A stretch of DNA of 64,000 bases from Chrysophaeum taylorii (lineage: Eukaryota > Sar > Pelagophyceae > Pelagomonadales > Pelagomonadaceae). The stretch spans positions 1 to 64,000 of the forward strand of contig JAQMWT010000135.1 in NCBI GenBank assembly GCA_029834535.1. The letters run 5' to 3'. Position 1 is the first letter of the stretch. Each line of letters begins with the position of its first letter. Positions 30,412 through 42,574 of the stretch are shown here, one piece after another. Both the position numbers and the translations under genes were made by a program. The notes beneath the pieces are model-generated. The model was not told where the DNA came from. It worked only from the letters and a program-made list of their open reading frames with translations, and did not search any database.

Positions 30412-32348
30412 GGGGCGGTCGACAAGACGGAGGAACATGTTGCGCGATCAGCCGTGGGCACGCGCGTTGTTCTCATCGCCAAAGAGGCGCGACCGGTCGT
30501 GGGCGCGGCTCTTTTTCGCCTCACCACTTTCGCGTGCCTCGGCTTGCTGGGATATGCTGTGGCATGCGCGCGCCGCAAGGGCGTGATCGAGCTTTACTCT
30601 GAGCGGGCGCTTCAAGAGGGGGTCCAGCGCTACTGCGAGGACGGGGTATGCGTGATCGCCTCGAACCGCTACGAGCGAGATCTGGGGCGACCCAACGGAT
30701 TGTACCATGGCATCATCCTCGGACTCTTCCAGGAGAAGCGACTCGAGGTCAACAACGCCAAGTCATGCGAAGTGTCCGAGGAACTGGTCGTTGCCGACTG
30801 GGGCGGGTGTCAGCTAGACGTGATGGCCATCAGGGCTGGGAATTTCAGGTTGAGCGCGACGACAGCGACGGGACGGATCGTGGAGTTTGAGCTTGTTGGC
30901 AAGTACGTGCGTCGCGAGATTCGAGACCATATACCTCGAACGACCGGGCGCGGTTCATTGACGCCATAGCGGTGACTCGCGCGGTGCCCGATGCGGTTGG
31001 CAGGCAGAAGTACGGCTCCAGGTACAGGTCGGTAGAGTGGTTCACAAAACAACACCAGTATTGGTCCGGCAGTCGAACGTGCGACCACTGGCATTCTGGT
31101 CCGGGATTTTTGAACACGCATATTTCGTTCACGAGACGGTATGAACAGACCCTCCAGGCGATAGACGAACGGGTCGTGGTTTCGTATTGGGACTACACTA
31201 TAGAAGATGCGACGCGCGACTGCTGCTTTACCGAATCGGTCCTGTGGTCGTCCGATTGGTTTTCGACGGTCAACCCGAAAAACACACTCAACGTCGTCGA
31301 CTCGGGTCGCTTTGCCTTCCCCCCGATCCGCAAGAGCACGGGGGTTAAGGTGCAAAACAGAAACGCGTACGGCTTGCTCACAGTCCCGTGGAACACCAAT
31401 CCTAGTCCTTTTTTGACGTGCCCAGCAGCAATTCTTTGGCTTGGGCAACGTCGTGGACTTTCCGCACTTCGGGTGCGCAAAATTCCGTGAGGTGTTCTCG
31501 GGTACCCGCGCTTACGGGTTGGCTATGGATGTAATAGCCACGGACTTGCACTCGCCCGTGCATGGCATGATCGGAGGCAACAAGAACTACGTACCCGAGA
31601 TCGAGGCGGATCATGATGCGTTCCATGCGCACATTTATAACGTCTCGTCGGCAAGCAACGCGGTCGCGAAGAAGTGGTGGCGCATGGGCATCATCGAATG
31701 TCCGAAGTTCTGCGCGCCCGACACGCCTGCAGTCAATTGTACGTGCAACCTTGCACGCGCTCGCCTTGAAGAGCGCTGCGCGGGACTGTCGGCTTGGGAA
31801 ATCCTCAATATGACTGGTGCCTTCAGGATATACGAGTCAATGGCTGGTAATAAATTCGACGAGTCAAACCACACCTCGAGCATCTGGGATATCGTGCTAC
31901 GGCAAATTGCCAATGGTGGTCACGTCGGGATAGCCACCACCGACGGCTCACCGACCGATCCGATATTTTGGATAATCCTTGGCATGCAGGAACGCTATAT
32001 GCAACAAGTGCGGTTCATCAACGACGCGGGTCTATGGCCCTTTGATCAAACAAGGCAAGTATCGACAGAAGGCAACGGGTACTTCGACTGGTGAAACGCG
32101 ACTAGACGTAGCGATATCCCTTACGAAAACACGTCGGCCACCTGCCAATGCCATCAAGGGGATTCCATAATTCCGCTCGCGAACATCCTCGAAGACCAGC
32201 CAAAGCCCTTCCTCACCAACCTCGAGTACTACAATATGACCAAAGCATTCTCGCCCCACCTCCCATACGCATACGACCAGCTCCTGAACTGGAGACGCAG
32301 TGCGGCTGGATATTTGGCCTCGATCTGGCAGGAAGCCCGAATACCTGA
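30412..32348 (+). pseudogene. Tyrosinase-like copper protein gene, apparently damaged
   Basis: Coding sequence extends over about 640 codons but in three frames: about 30412-30930, 30935-31420 and 31425-32348, with a further in-frame TGA at 32092 that a 21-nt GT-AG excision would remove. No ATG is visible in the first frame. A hydrophobic helix (FRLTTFACLGLLGYAVACA) is followed by a beta-rich domain and the tyrosinase core. CuA region: TKQHQYWSGSRTCDHWHSG and NTHISFTRRYEQTL, then VVSYWDYTIED. CuB region: DLHSPVHGMIGG and DPIFWIILGMQERYMQ. The last normally carries a His where Ile-Leu-Gly stands here, so one copper ligand appears lost. Either an assembly with indels (one slip lies at a T6 run near 31414) or a decaying gene. 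Confidence 0.65.
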
Positions 32349-33965
32349 CGCTGGACGTTGAGTTTCCATTTATCGGCCAATATCTCGAAATGGTAACCAT
32401 ACTTTAACCTAGGTTGCTGCTACGGCTTCACACAAGAGTTTCGAGCTCACGTCGCGAGCTCACTCGGTTGGCGTCTGAAATAGCCTACGCGCAATGCGTA
32501 ATTCATTGTTTTGACGTACCGGCTTCTAGTAGGGATGTGACAGTAGGAGCAGGATAATTGGATTTCATTTTCGTGTTTTGGTTTCTATGGATGTGACGCA
32601 GGTGGGGAGGGGAAGACCTACACTGGTCAAATGAGGACCTATGTGCTCAGCAGAGAAGTCAGCTACAGCGAAGGCGTAGACAAGATTGACGCAAAGAGGT
32701 GGTTAGAGCGAGGGTGGCGAAGAGAATTTAGGAGAAGATGATTAAAAGTGGGTGGTTTGCTTTTTTTCCCACAACACTATTTTTGCTTTGCGGATCACAT
32801 CTAACTCTGTGCGATGCTGTTCCACGTCACCTCGAGGCCCGGTGCCTCTCGGGAAAATGATCTGGGGTCGGCGCCTCTTCGCTCTCCGGGTGTCGGTCGC
32901 TCGCCTTTGAATGAGTCCCCTAAAAGACGCGGGAGCTTAACCAGGCTATTCCCTGCAGCAGTCACAAGAAGCTGATGTCCTTCTGACCCACAAGCGCAGT
33001 TTTTGAGTTATACCCGAAGATAGTGGCCGAGGTCCACAGCCTTGCGCAACGCCGCTAAAAACTTTACTATAATGCCAATCACCTCGAGACAGCAAACGCG
33101 ATATTGAGGCGTCGCTCAGGTCGACGCGGGTTGTTTGAGGTGGGCTCGGGGAGTAGTGGTCGCGTTTTGGGTGATTGGTTGTTTGGCTGGGTTAAGATGT
33201 TTGCAATACGATTGTTAAACAGGAGCCGCACTAGGTGAGCGAACGAGAGCAACCACCCAATGCATTTTAAGGCAAGTTACTTAGGAATTTTCATCGAACG
33301 CAGCCTCAGGGAGCTCAGAGCCCCTCCAGGCGTCCTTCCGTTGAGCCCAGCCGTGGGGTGGCTTCTGTCGAAACTCGCGAGGCGTTTGTGAGCATCCCGG
33401 GTATGGCAGGTAGAACATGAAGGTGAGAGCATGAGGCCATCATAGCCGCCAAAGCGGCCTCGATCGACGGTTAGTGTCCTGGCTACAAAGTGGACCCAAA
33501 ACATGATCGACGCGCGCGTATCGTCTCGGTATCTTTATGACCTTGACTTGATGATGGTGAAGGGCGGGACAAGGAGCGCCTGAGATAACAGTTATTTTCG
33601 TCACCTTTTTCACCACTAATAAGCCATGGTTATTAATTAAGGTACGGGAACAATAGACGCGTCGATCGCGTATTAGATGCCAATTTGCAGGTGGAGCTGT
33701 TAACTTCACGCCGCGTTTACAGGTACACACGCTTTCACCAAGGAACTCGTCTAACCTTCCTTCTTACCTTACTTTTCGACTTTCAGTCTTTGGCGTCGCA
33801 TACTGAGACTACCTACCGCTATATCACCTCCTGGCTCTCAGTCTTTACATTGTACGGGCGACAATAGTTGCTGCTACCGCTGGCTACACTACATTACCAT
33901 ACAGGCAACCGGAGATCTCTGTGTGTCATCCACCCCCACGTGACGACAACGGCCATCGGCGAACG
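32349..33965. other. Gene-free intergenic DNA
   Basis: Moderately AT-rich with only short unrelated open frames. It contains copy B of a dispersed repeat near 32.6 kb; nothing else recognised. Confidence 0.5.
32598..32685 (+). repeat. Dispersed repeat, copy B
   Basis: Same ordered word series as 6583-6672 (ggaagacctac, tggtcaaatgaggacctat, cagagaa, gcgaaggcgta). Confidence 0.6.
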
Positions 33966-36900
33966 CTACGTTGTCTTAAATGTGCGTTTGTCTACGGGCC
34001 TACCGACGGCACTTTCCTCCGAGCTTCGCCTTGACCGTCGTCGTTCGATCTTAGCTTGGAGGTATTTCATCTTGATCTTGCGTCGAATGTACACGTACAT
34101 GACCATGACTACGGTACTTGAGACTGAAGAGACGATAATGAGAGTGATAGTCCACGCTTCCCAGACGGTGGGCGTGAAGATTCTGAGGTGGCACGATATG
34201 TAGCGGTCGTACGTCTCGTTGACGGTGCCCTCATAGCCGCGTCTACAGCTTCGTGTCCCAAACGTTTCGTATGGTTCCAACAGATTTCGGTAGTTGACCA
34301 AATCGAGGTCTGTAAACAGCGGGCTGCCCAGTATGTCCTGAAACGGCCCACGGCATTCCGTAGTCCTGCGCACGAGGGCATCATCGCAGCATGGGGAAAA
34401 TGCACGCAGGTCGATACGCAGCGCCCTTTTCGATTTTGCGCTCGCAAATGCGTTCGTTGAAGGAATGCTTGCACCAACACGAGCATTCGTTGGGCGCAGT
34501 ACAGTTGCCTCGAACCGCGAGATAGCCGCCCGGACCTTCGCCCGAATATGATGATGGGACCGGCTCGAGATCGTGGAGACCTGCGGGCCGACGTAGGATT
34601 CGACGTCGATCCAGCGACCGACCAATCATAGTGCACGGGTTCTTCTCGAACAAGTCGACCTTGTCTTCGTCCACTGTGTCCAGCTGCCGTCGTTGAAGCG
34701 GAGTGGCAACGACTTCGCACACGGGCGTCCGGCAGTCATAGCCCTGCCAACCCTCGGCGCAGGTGCATGTGTCGGGAGCTGTGCAGTTGCCACCATTGGA
34801 GCATCGATAGCATCCCTCACCACCCGGAGCCTGCAGATTTATTTGTTACGAGAGATGACGAGGAGGAATTTCAAAACTGGCGCAGTTCGTACCTGTGGCA
34901 GATCCGTGCAAAATGGGTCGAAATACCCTTGGACGCACATCGGCATCGAACCTACGGAGAGTCGTCACACAAATACAACGCGGCGCATACAGTCGGTGCC
35001 AGTCCAGCCCGTCATACCTCCGGGGGCGCCTTGGTACTTTTCTTTGAGCACAGACGGTGCCTGGATGCAACTGCAGGTGTCCTTGTACTTGCAGACGCCA
35101 CCATTCTCGCAGCCGACGATGAGGCCAGTGGGCGCTTGCAGGTGGCGGCAGAGCGGAGTCGAGCAATCAAAGCCGCTCCACCCATCCATGCACGTGCAGA
35201 CGTCTGGGCTGATGCAGGTGCCTCCATTGTAACACTCGTATATGCCCTCGCCACGGAACACTTGGCCATACTGCCACGTGTCGTCTTGGCCATACCCGCC
35301 GTCGATGCTGGTGATGTTGGGTGTGTTAATGCGGACGTGTCGTCCTCTGTCAAAGTTTGGCAAGGCGTGGTCGTCGCCGTACTCGATTCCGGTACCCGCC
35401 GCTGCAGCGCAGTCGCCATTACCGTCGCAGAGTCCGGCGTCGTCGATGAAGTCGCCCTGAAGCCATTCTGTGATGCCACAGAGGAAGAGGAAGGAGGTGA
35501 AGTTCGTGCGTTGGTCGTTTTTTTTGCTATCGTCGTAGTCTGGGCGTCTGTACAAGACCTCTTTGAAATTCATCTGTTCGTTTGTCGGGCCGCATATTTT
35601 GATCTGATCTCGCGTGTCAAGCTTGCCGTGCTTGTACGGAGTGTCTGGGATATCGTCGTATTCATATTCCACAGGCGAGAATGCATTCTCGGCGCCATCG
35701 ATCATGTTGGCTCCAAGACAAGTAAAATTACCTTCTGTTTCGATTTGGTTCGCCTCGGGGCAATATTGGCAGATATAGGTGCCATACTCCTTGTAGTCGT
35801 CGCCGTTTGGGTCAGCCTCGATGGCCGCCCGAACGTCATCGTCATCGACGTCGTCATAATTTCGCTCGCAGCATCCAGTTTGCAGGACGTCGTACCCACA
35901 GCCTTTGGGAAATGTCTCCCCCACGTTGGCGCTGACCATCTCGTCATAGCTCGGGCACCGCGGCTTGGTGTCGCACTTGAGGAGCCGCTCGCCGTTGACG
36001 GCGATGATATCTTCGCGCCCGTCGTAGCCGCGCCCCCCGAGTTCCTTGTACCTTCGCTGAGGGTAGTTTGTAGCCCCCGAGCTCGCGTAGATCGATGTGG
36101 ACTCTTGCATTTCGGCGCGGATTTCTTCTGCGGGCCCGACGTTCGGTGTGAACTGCTTGGCCTGCGTGCAGATGGGCACCGAGCAGTCGAAGCCCGTCCA
36201 CCCCGTGAGTTGAGGGTCGCCGTTTGGCTTGCGGAATAAGGGTCTCGGTACTTCATGACCGGTGGGCCAGTCGGACTCCCACTGCCTGCACTTGCACGTA
36301 TCGGGAGCTACGCACTGGCCGCCGTGGTAGCACTCTTGTGCGCACAGCGGCTTCGAACAGTCGAAGCCGTCCCAACCCGCCTCGCACGTACACACATCGG
36401 GGCCCGTGCAGTTGCCGTGGTGGAGGCATGCCTGGGAGCACACCGGGATCGAACAATCATAGCCTGTCCAGCCATTGGCGCAGCGACACGTATTGGGCGC
36501 GATGCACGTCCCGTTGTTGTAGCATCCACGCAGGACCGTATCGACGCACTCGCCTCCATTGGCGTTCCAGCGGCCATGACCGTAGGCACGAAATGCGTCG
36601 TAAGTGATCCGCGGCCGGTATGCAAAATCTGTGTCTTGGACGTCGACTAGTGGCAGCCGAGAGCTCGAGACGTCGCCCGCGTACGCCGCGGCCTCTACGA
36701 AGGCGATCGTCTCGGTTGTCGCGGTCTGTAGCGCGACCGACGTTGCCTCGGCAACGTCGGATGCTTGTTGCTTGGACTCTTTCTCTTGCTTGCACACGCG
36801 GCGAAACTCAACAATGCACGTGCCGCCATGCCAGTCTTCGCCCGTCACATGCCACACCCCGTCGCGCCGGTGGCCTTCGTTGGTGTAGATGTACATGATG

Positions 36901-39900
36901 TTTCCGCTTGTAAGCTGGTGCAACAACTCGAGCTTGCGGGTCTTGAAGTGCGTCGGCGGCCACGACATATTGTACCAGAACGTGTATTGGTTGTTGTCCG
37001 CCTGGATCTTGGCGTCCATGTGTCGCGAGTAGAAGTTGACATGGTCGAACATGTGACCAGGGGCTTCCCACGTTGTGCGCGAGCGAATCGAACATCGGTA
37101 TCCTCCCTGTCGCCCTGTGGGTACCTTGAAGTAGGGGATGCCGGAGTGTGTGACAGCCGCGCGAACAACGGCGTCGTATCCGTCGAAGTATTCCTCGACC
37201 AGGACGAAGCTCGGGTTCGAGTACGGCCACTGGAGGCGATACGCACTCATATTGGGGTCCATAAAGCGCTCGAAGTCTGCCACTTCGCGGGCGTCCTCCG
37301 TCCCTGAGACGAACGAGTCCTGATCAGGGACGTAGTAGCCCTGGTCGCAGACGGGCGTGCGACAATCGAAGCCGATCCAGCCACGTGCACATCGGCAGAT
37401 GTCAGGCGCGGTGCAGTTTCCACCGTTGGCACACTCGTAGACGCCTTGCGTCACGTTGTGCCATTCGACAAAGGCGACCTGACGATCCGAGTTGCGATTC
37501 CATGGCCTCGTGCGTGTTGTTCCGCCGTCGAGAGGTCCCAAATAGGCGCGCCACGGATGGCTCGAGGCGTTCCAGCCGTACGGCGTACGGGGCGTGTAGC
37601 GCGCGTGTTGCGTCACGTCATCTGTCTCGGTGATGTACGCGAACTGCGTGTATGCGTGCTTGCGGATTTCGATCTTGTGGCAGCGCGTCGGTCCATCCTT
37701 GCGGCCAGTCACGGCTCGCCACTTGCCGCCGCTAGGAACCTCGATCGCAACGCCTCGGCGCTGCGTACAATCAAAACCGCGCGTGCCGTTGCACCAGAGC
37801 TCAAAATAGCACGGCCGATACGTCGGCCAGTGGCTCTTTATAGTCGTAGTAGTAGTAGTTGTTGTTGTTGCTGTTGTCGAGGCGGTGCCGGCAATCACGT
37901 GGGCGTAAGGTACGAAAGAGCCTTGGTGGCACACGGGCAAGTTGCAATCGTAGCCGTGCCACTGCGGTGGGCATTGGCACGTGTCTGGGGCGATGCACTG
38001 ACCGCCATTTCGACATGTTTGCCGACACACGGGCTCCCGGCAGTCAGTGCCGGTCCACTCAGATGGGCACGAGCAGACGTCGGGGGCCGTGCAGTTTGCG
38101 CCGTTGCCGCAGGTTTGGCTGCAGACGGGTGTCGTGCAATTAGAATCGAACCAGCCGTAGGTGCATTCGCACGTGTCAGGTGCTACGCATGATCCACCGT
38201 GCTGGCACTCGCGTTGGACACACAACGGTGTCGCGCAGTCCTTGCTGCTCCATCCTGGCGCGCACGCGCACGTCTCCGGCGCGACGCACATCGTGCGGGC
38301 GACGTCGGAGCACAGCACGTTCGTATGCGTCATCAGTGTCGCCAGGCCAAAGGTACACGTTGGTGTCGCACAGTCGGCACCGGCCCAGCCCGTGGCGCAC
38401 AAACAGGTTTCGGGGGCGACGCACGTACCACCATTCTCGCACGGCGACGAGCAGACGGCCGTCATGGCGCGAATGACGTGGTTGGCCGCGTCAGCGATGA
38501 CGACCGTCTCGTTGTCTCGCGCGCCTGGTGCGCGCGCGTAGATGGCGATTCCTGAGGGCTGGTCGAAGGCTGTTCCTTGCGGCGGGTAGCCGTCCTCGTA
38601 GCCGCACAGCGAGTCGAGCGCCGCCGCGGGCTTGCCGGCGACGGTCTGGACCTCGAAGGGGTCCGACTCCGGAAAGGACATCACCGAAAAGAGGCGCTCG
38701 ACGAAGAGGGCGCCGCGGGGCCACTTGCCGAAGACCGTCGCAAGCGGGGCAACGTTGGACGCGTTGTATCGAGGCCTTGTCGTTGGCGCCCGCGTGGGCC
38801 CGGACGTGTCGACGGCTGTGGGATGTGAGGTGGGCTGCGGGGTCGGAAGACTCGTCGGTGAGGGAGACGGTATCGCGCTCGAGATGTGCGCCGGCTCGGC
38901 GCCGGAAGACGCGTTTGTCGGAAGGATCGCCGCCGACGGCGTGATTCGCGTAGATAGTGTCGGGTGCTCTGTCGCGGTCGGCTCTGAGGTCGGACCCGGC
39001 GTTGGCGGCAGCGTCGGAATCAGCGTCGGAACGAGCGTCGGCGCGGGGTTCGTCGTCGGCGAACCAGTCGGCGAACCAGTCGGCGAACCAGTCGGCGCGG
39101 GCGACGCCGTCGGCGCGGAGATCGTCGTCGGGGTGGCCGTCGACGCGTTGACCGTCGGGGAAGCCGCGGGATTGTTCAACGGGATGGTCGGCGCGAGGCT
39201 CAGCGGCGCTCCCGTCGGCGTATGCGTTGTCTCGGTCGTCGGAGCTGGAGCCGGTCGTTGCGTCGGCGGCGCGAAAACGGCGGCGAATCCCAGGTCGAAT
39301 GTCTCGTTGGTAAGCGTGCGCGCGACGGCGCCGTGAAGGATCTCGACAGTGACGTCGCCTCCGCGGGCATCGTCGAGGGCGCCCGCGAGGACCGCGGCGG
39401 CGCAGAGAGGGGATTCGTCCGAGAAGTATCCGGGGGGTGCTCCGACGACGGTGTCGGGCGGCGTGAGCTCGAGGCAGCCCGCCGGACAGCGGAAATGCAT
39501 CGTGGTCCCCTGGCCAGTGTCCTCGTGGACGTCCCAGAGGAGGTCATCGACGACGAGGTTTTCGCCCGTGTGCCACGCGCGCTTTTGCCGACGGTCGGGT
39601 GGCGGCGAGCCGACGCAATTTTTCATGGCCCTCCCGATCGGTTCCGGCGACTCGGTCTCGGCGGGCTCGCGGACATTGACAAAACGCGACGCGTGGTTGT
39701 AGTGAACGTGGCCGAAGCGTGCCGAGATCTTGAGGTCGCGCTCCCCGACGGGCGGGTCGTACATGGCGCAGCCGTCGGGCCTCGCGACGTCGACGAGGCG
39801 CGCCGCGCAGGGATTTTTTGTAATCTCGGCGAGGTCGGCCACCGACAAGCGTGGGGGCGACACGCGGCGCACGCGGCACGCGGCGCGGTCGGCGACGTAC

Positions 39901-41546
39901 GCGTGGCCGTCGGCGGCGACGACTATGCCCTCGGGCTGTGCGAAGGTCGCGTCGTCGCCCGCGCCGTCGCGCAGACCGGGGACCCGCCCTCCTGCGAGCG
40001 TCACCACTTGGCCGCCCGTGCTGACGACGCCCCCATCAAAGACGTAGTTCGAGTGCCACCAGCCATCGGCGGGGATGACGCGTCTCACGCGGACGCCGTC
40101 GGTCGCGACGACCGTGTAGCGGCCCGTCGTGCCGTTGTAGCCGCGTGTCGCGACCTCGTCGATCGCGACGGCCTTGGGGTATTGGAATCTCGCGACGCTC
40201 GCGTTGCCATCGCGCAGGCCCATGACTCCGCGGAGGCACGGTGGCGGGCAGCCGGGGCGCGCGTTTTTTCCGTCGGCGCCTCTTTCGGAAACGTCGACCT
40301 CTCCCGCGAGCGTGAACACGAATTTGCTCGCGTTCACGACGCGGATGAGGTGGTTGTTGGTGTCCGCGACCACAACGTCGCCACTGCGCGCGTGCACGGC
40401 GATACCATGCGGCGCGTCGAAGCGCGCCCACGCGCCGCGTCCGTCGGCGAAGCCCGGCTCGGGGTCGGCGGCGGCGCGCGTCGCGTCCTTGGAGACGGTG
40501 CCGTTGCCGCATCGTCCCGCGAAGCATTCGACCACTGCCCTGGAGGGTCCAAACGCCGCGTTGACGATTCTGCGAATGCGGTGGTTTCCCGTGTCCGCGA
40601 CGTACACGACGAGCCTTGCGGGGTCGCCCCAAGCGCCGTTCTCGTACGCGACCGCGACGCCGCGCGGCCGACTCATTCTCGCGTCGGGCGCCGGGCCGTC
40701 GCGGTGCCCCGGGTGCTTCGGTCCCCCCCCCGCGAGCGTCGTGACGACCTTGGTCGTCGCGTTGATCACCCGGACGGCATTGTTTCCGGTGTCGGCGACG
40801 TAGACGTTGCGGTCGGCGTCGACGGCGACGCCCGAGGGCCCGTCGAAGCGCGCCTCGCCGTAGACGGCGCCATCCCGAAAGCCGCGGCCGCGCGGCACGC
40901 CGGCCACCGTCGTTACCGACCCCTGCGCGGTCGCGCGTCGCGCGTACTCCCAGACGTCGGTCGCGACCTCGCTCTCGCCGTCGACCAAACGGTACGCGTC
41001 GACGTCGTCTACGCCGTCGCGATGCGACCTCTTCACCTCGAGGTGCGACGATGTCGCGGGAGCGCCCTCGCCCCAGCCCCAGCACCGCGTCGCGCACCTC
41101 GCCGTCGCGCCCTCGAGGGGGGACGTGCAGTTGCCGCCGCTCACCACCACGCACACGTGCGTGGTCGTCGCGCCGCCAAAGTCGTACCGGTGCGAGCCGT
41201 TGACGGCCCACGGCGCGTCCGATGCCGTCGGGAGGTTGCGGCTCATGTTGGCCGTCGAGACCCCCTGGAACTGGTAAGACGCGCTACCGACGCGCTCGCA
41301 CCGGTGGCACTTGCTCTCAACGCCGGCAACGGCGCACTCGTGGCGCACGTCCTGCTCGTCGAGGTTGGTGCGACCCTTACGCTCCCACGTTTGCGTCGCG
41401 AACTTGCTGTAGGCGAAGGGCCACTCCGGTTCGACCACCGAGGGGCACCACGACGTCTGATTCGTCCAGGGCCGCGCGAGCCGCCATCCCGACGCGCACC
41501 ACCACCACCGCGAAAAAAAGAAGAAGAAGAAGAAGAAGAATCTCAT
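33966..41546 (-). CDS. Giant NHL-repeat / EGF-repeat type I membrane protein
   Basis: Four exons on the minus strand: 41546-34991, 34951-34893, 34830-34418, 34365-33966; the sum is divisible by three, 2,475 residues. Each junction restores an EGF motif (e.g. TGTDC/SMPMC). Order: signal peptide with a Phe run; NHL-type repeats at about 210-560 (VTTVAGV, FDGPSGVAVDADRNVYVADTG and similar); a Thr/Pro mucin-like linker (about 770-925, PTGSPTGSPT); one more NHL-like unit; about 12 tenascin-type EGF repeats of the form C-x-NGG-x-C-x-APDTC-x-C-x-GW-x-G-x-DC-x-P-x-C; a single transmembrane helix (TITLIIVSSVSSTVVMVMYVY); a basic cytoplasmic tail of about 40 residues. Two long inserts between EGF units carry extra globular domains. 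Probable cell-surface adhesion or recognition protein. Starts 53 bp from TSG101, divergently. Confidence 0.87.
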
Positions 41547-41599
41547 GGCGTTGTCTCGACCCCAAAAGAATAGGGTAAGGAATAGGAAGAAGGAGAAGA
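41547..41599. promoter_or_regulatory. 53-bp bidirectional promoter/5' UTR region
   Basis: The only sequence between the start codons of the NHL/EGF gene (minus) and TSG101 (plus). It is purine-rich on the plus strand (aagaatagggtaaggaatag). No TATA box is visible. Transcription start signals must overlap one or both coding regions, or the annotated starts sit within longer 5' UTRs. Confidence 0.5.
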
Positions 41600-42574
41600 A
41601 TGGCCCCGGGCTATGCGTTCGACCAGGAGCTGGACCGCGTCTTGGGAGCGATTCCGACGGGAGATGCGTTTCGCGTCCGGCAGGACGTCCTCGCGCTCGT
41701 GAAGACGGACCTCGTGGAGGTCCGGCCGCGGATCACGACGCCGGGCGACAGCCCGGCGTTGTCGTTGTACGGCACGTTGGGGATCCGATACCATGCCGAG
41801 CAGTACAACATCCCCATCGAGCTGAGCCTGTCGAGGTACCCGCACATCGCGCCGGCGTGCTTTGTGCGGCCGACGGCCGAGATGATGATTCGCCAGAATC
41901 ACCGGAACGTGGACCCGACCGGCCGGATCGATCTGCCGTACCTTCGCGACTGGAACCCCGCGTCGAATCTCGTGGAACTCTGCACCATCGCGAGCTCGGT
42001 CTTCAGTTCTAAGCCCCCGCTCTTTGCCAAGCCCGATGAGCCGCCCTCGTACGAGGTGGTGACCTCGCGCAAGGAAAAGCTTACGGAGAAGCTGCAAAAA
42101 GCGCTCGCCGCGTTCTACCAACAGGCGCGCGCCGACATAGACGTCGAGTTCCGCGCGCAGGCTATTCTCCAGAGGGCGCAGCAAAAAACCCACGCCAGGA
42201 CGAACCCGGTCGAGATGCGGGACCGCCTCGCCGACGCCTTGCGTCGGGTCGAGGACGCGACCGCGAGGCTGCACTCGTGGCTCGACCAAGCCCCCAAAAA
42301 CCCCGCCCCCCACGTCGTGCCCGCCGATCCTCTTTCCGCCCAGCTTGTCGAAAAAATCGCCGAGATCAACGCCATCGAGGACGTCCTCTTCGCCCTCGAC
42401 CAGTTCCTATACGACGCCAACGTCGACCTCGATTCTTTCCTCCGCGACGTCAGACGCCTCTCGACCCACCAGTTCAAGCTCAAGGCCCACGTCAACAAGA
42501 TCTATCACGCCATGGATCATCATCACCATCATCCCTCGCGGTCCGGTGGTGGTGGTGATGATGGTCCGTCGTAG
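41600..42574 (+). CDS. TSG101: ESCRT-I subunit TSG101/VPS23
   Basis: Single exon, 324 residues. The N-terminal UEV domain (about 10-145) contains the beta-strand ALSLYGTLGIRYHAEQYNIP, the segment SRYPHIAPACFVRPTAEMMI, and HRNVDPTGRIDLPYLRDWNP where an active E2 would carry its catalytic Cys; it is therefore a non-catalytic ubiquitin-binding E2 variant. A coiled coil at about 170-250 follows, and the C-terminal steadiness box includes AEINAIEDVLFALDQFLYD and STHQFKLKAHVNKI. TSG101 binds ubiquitinated cargo and PTAP-type motifs at endosomes to start multivesicular body sorting. It is shorter than animal TSG101 (about 390) because the Pro-rich linker is brief. The last 46 nt of the CDS overlap the FtsJ CDS on the other strand. 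Confidence 0.87.
   Translation: MAPGYAFDQELDRVLGAIPTGDAFRVRQDVLALVKTDLVEVRPRITTPGDSPALSLYGTLGIRYHAEQYNIPIELSLSRYPHIAPACFVRPTAEMMIRQNHRNVDPTGRIDLPYLRDWNPASNLVELCTIASSVFSSKPPLFAKPDEPPSYEVVTSRKEKLTEKLQKALAAFYQQARADIDVEFRAQAILQRAQQKTHARTNPVEMRDRLADALRRVEDATARLHSWLDQAPKNPAPHVVPADPLSAQLVEKIAEINAIEDVLFALDQFLYDANVDLDSFLRDVRRLSTHQFKLKAHVNKIYHAMDHHHHHPSRSGGGGDDGPS

Noticed and set aside
36224-36650. Plus-strand frames inside the EGF region
   Set aside because: Antisense to Cys-rich EGF repeats, whose regular spacing is visible only on the minus strand.
39222-41573. 783-codon open frame on the plus strand
   Set aside because: It is antisense to the NHL/EGF exon, is Arg/Val/Asp-rich in the way expected of a GC-rich shadow, and has no domain; the minus strand has signal peptide, NHL repeats and in-phase splicing.
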